In this document: piece by piece, positions 4,813 to 5,811 of the stretch | Numbering within the stretch: position 1 is the stretch's first letter | Layout: every line of letters starts with the position of its first letter | Source: an uncultured Maribacter sp. | Lineage (GTDB): Bacteria > Bacteroidota > Bacteroidia > Flavobacteriales > Flavobacteriaceae | NCBI GenBank assembly: GCA_905479535.1 | Contig: CAJQMW010000372.1 | Location: 1 to 5,811, forward strand | Direction: 5' to 3' | DNA: 5,811 nucleotides | Notes under the pieces: generated by a model | Seen by the model: the letters and a program-made list of their open reading frames with translations, nothing else | Database searches by the model: none | What the model was told of the DNA's origin: nothing | Translations under genes and position numbers: made by a program

Positions 4813-5811
4813 ATGGGCATCTTCGACGAAATTAAGAAAAAACTTAGCCATGAGTTTATAGATATAATTGAATGGCTGGACACTACTAATGATACTATTG
4901 TACATCGATTTGAACGGTATCAAAATGAAATTAAAAACAATGCCAAACTCATTGTCCGTGAAGGCCAGACCGCTGTTTTCGTCAACGAGGGACAGCTTGC
5001 GGATGTTTTTAAGCCGGGGACCTATACTTTGAACACAAAAAACTTACCTATTCTAACAACGTTGAAAGGTTGGAAGTACGGTTTTGACAGCCCTTTTAAA
5101 GCTGAGGTTTATTTTGTGAATACCCGTCTTTTTACTGATGAAAAATGGGGAACTAAAAATCCCTTCATGCTAAGCGATGACCGTTTCGGGTTGGTTGAAA
5201 TTAGGGCTTTTGGCACCTATAGCTTTAAAATTAGCGACCCAGGTAAATTTGTGGTCGATGTTGTGGGGACCGATGGTAATTTTACGAATTACGAGGTCAA
5301 TGAGCACCTTAAAAGTCTAATCGTAACCCGGTTCACGGATACGGTCGGCGAAGCTAACCTACCTATAGAACTTTACGCAGCCAATACCAGTGAACTTTCA
5401 GAAACCTGTCAACAGGTGATGCAGCCAGAATTTGGAAGGGTGGGGATTGAACTGGAGAAATTTTATATCGAAAATGTATCCATGCCTGAAGAGCTGAAGA
5501 AAGAGATTTTTGAATACAGTCGTCTGGACAAGTTGGATATGACCAAGTTGGCACAGTTTAAGGCTGCCAAAGCTATGGAGGCGGCCGCCAAAAATGAAGG
5601 TGGTACGGCCGGAGCAGGAATGGGAATGGGAATGGGCTTTGTATTGGCGCAACAAATGGGAAGTATGATGGGGCAGCCCTCTGGACAACCTTTTGGCGGT
5701 CAAGCCCAACAAGCACAATCAGCTCCACCCCCAAATCCAGTTCAAGTGAGCTATTTTTATGCAGTAAACGGACAACAATCTGGCCCAGTGTCCTTTGATA
5801 GATTAAAAGAA
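4813..5811 (+). CDS. SPFH/Band 7 protein of the YdjI type with C-terminal GYF_2 domain (partial, C-terminus off the right edge)
   Basis: The 333 visible residues match the YdjI-like family (COG4260, often labelled 'virion core protein' or 'SPFH domain protein'), related to stomatin and flotillin membrane-scaffold proteins. There is no signal peptide or transmembrane segment; the protein probably works on the cytoplasmic face of the membrane. An N-terminal segment (1-44, F-I-D-I-I-E-W-L-D, 15-23) is followed by the SPFH domain (about 45-235), with the family-typical V-F-V-N-E-G-Q (55-61) and G-W-K-Y-G-F-D-S-P-F-K-A-E-V-Y-F-V-N (86-103). A helix E-A-A-A-K-N-E-G-G (256-264) leads to a Gly/Met/Gln-rich linker (265-312), then Y-F-Y-A-V-N-G-Q-Q-S-G-P-V-S (314-327), the start of a GYF_2 domain. 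Relatives such as Bacillus YdjI end in a zinc ribbon instead. An in-frame TAA at 4792-4794 supports the ATG at 4813. The precise function is unknown; Bacillus YdjI lies near a PspA homologue, suggesting a role in membrane stress. Confidence 0.93.
   Translation, partial: MGIFDEIKKKLSHEFIDIIEWLDTTNDTIVHRFERYQNEIKNNAKLIVREGQTAVFVNEGQLADVFKPGTYTLNTKNLPILTTLKGWKYGFDSPFKAEVYFVNTRLFTDEKWGTKNPFMLSDDRFGLVEIRAFGTYSFKISDPGKFVVDVVGTDGNFTNYEVNEHLKSLIVTRFTDTVGEANLPIELYAANTSELSETCQQVMQPEFGRVGIELEKFYIENVSMPEELKKEIFEYSRLDKLDMTKLAQFKAAKAMEAAAKNEGGTAGAGMGMGMGFVLAQQMGSMMGQPSGQPFGGQAQQAQSAPPPNPVQVSYFYAVNGQQSGPVSFDRLKE

Noticed and set aside
4732..4923. A 63-codon minus-strand open frame spanning the SPFH start
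   Set aside because: It overlaps the SPFH N-terminus and presumed promoter and has no recognisable features.
5363..5718. Minus-strand open frames inside the SPFH gene
   Set aside because: They are antisense to a clearly conserved SPFH coding sequence, and the Cys/His/Ser-rich translations are what that codon usage gives on the opposite strand.

Overview
The window looks like chromosomal DNA from a marine-type Flavobacteriaceae (Bacteroidota). The basis is a moderately AT-rich composition, start codons with A-rich leaders and almost no Shine-Dalgarno sequences, an ECF sigma factor of the style common in that phylum, and familiar protein families. No genus can be named from the sequence alone. 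No tRNA, rRNA, CRISPR array, transposase or phage gene was seen.

Layout. Five genes lie on the minus strand and occupy about 1-4482. In transcription order they are a PfkB-family fructokinase (4482-3538), a GH13 subfamily 4 amylosucrase-type enzyme (3536-1599), an ECF sigma factor (1509-994), a four-helix membrane protein (997-407), and the N-terminal third or so of a secreted or lipoprotein serine beta-lactamase-family hydrolase (365 to beyond the left edge). A 330-base non-coding stretch (4483-4812) follows. It contains a 60-bp REP-like double-hairpin element and, overlapping it by 3 bp, a perfect 32-bp palindrome. On the plus strand, an SPFH/YdjI-type protein with a C-terminal GYF_2 domain starts at 4813 and runs off the right edge.

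How the genes work together. Fructokinase and amylosucrase are separated by one base and form a coherent cytoplasmic sucrose module. Amylosucrase would split sucrose, placing glucose on an alpha-1,4-glucan and releasing fructose, which the kinase phosphorylates for glycolysis. The same fructokinase-amylosucrase order is known from sucrose biosynthesis clusters of methanotrophs, but no sucrose-phosphate synthase or phosphatase and no sucrose transporter is visible here. The sigma factor and the membrane protein overlap by four bases (ATGA) and are probably a sigma/anti-sigma pair of a non-canonical kind. The hydrolase directly downstream could belong to the same transcription unit.

I found no clearly undescribed system. 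The points most worth a second look are the compact palindrome/REP element between the divergent genes, the probable unconventional anti-sigma factor, active-site variations in the amylosucrase, and a sequence shared by the upstream regions of the sigma and SPFH genes.
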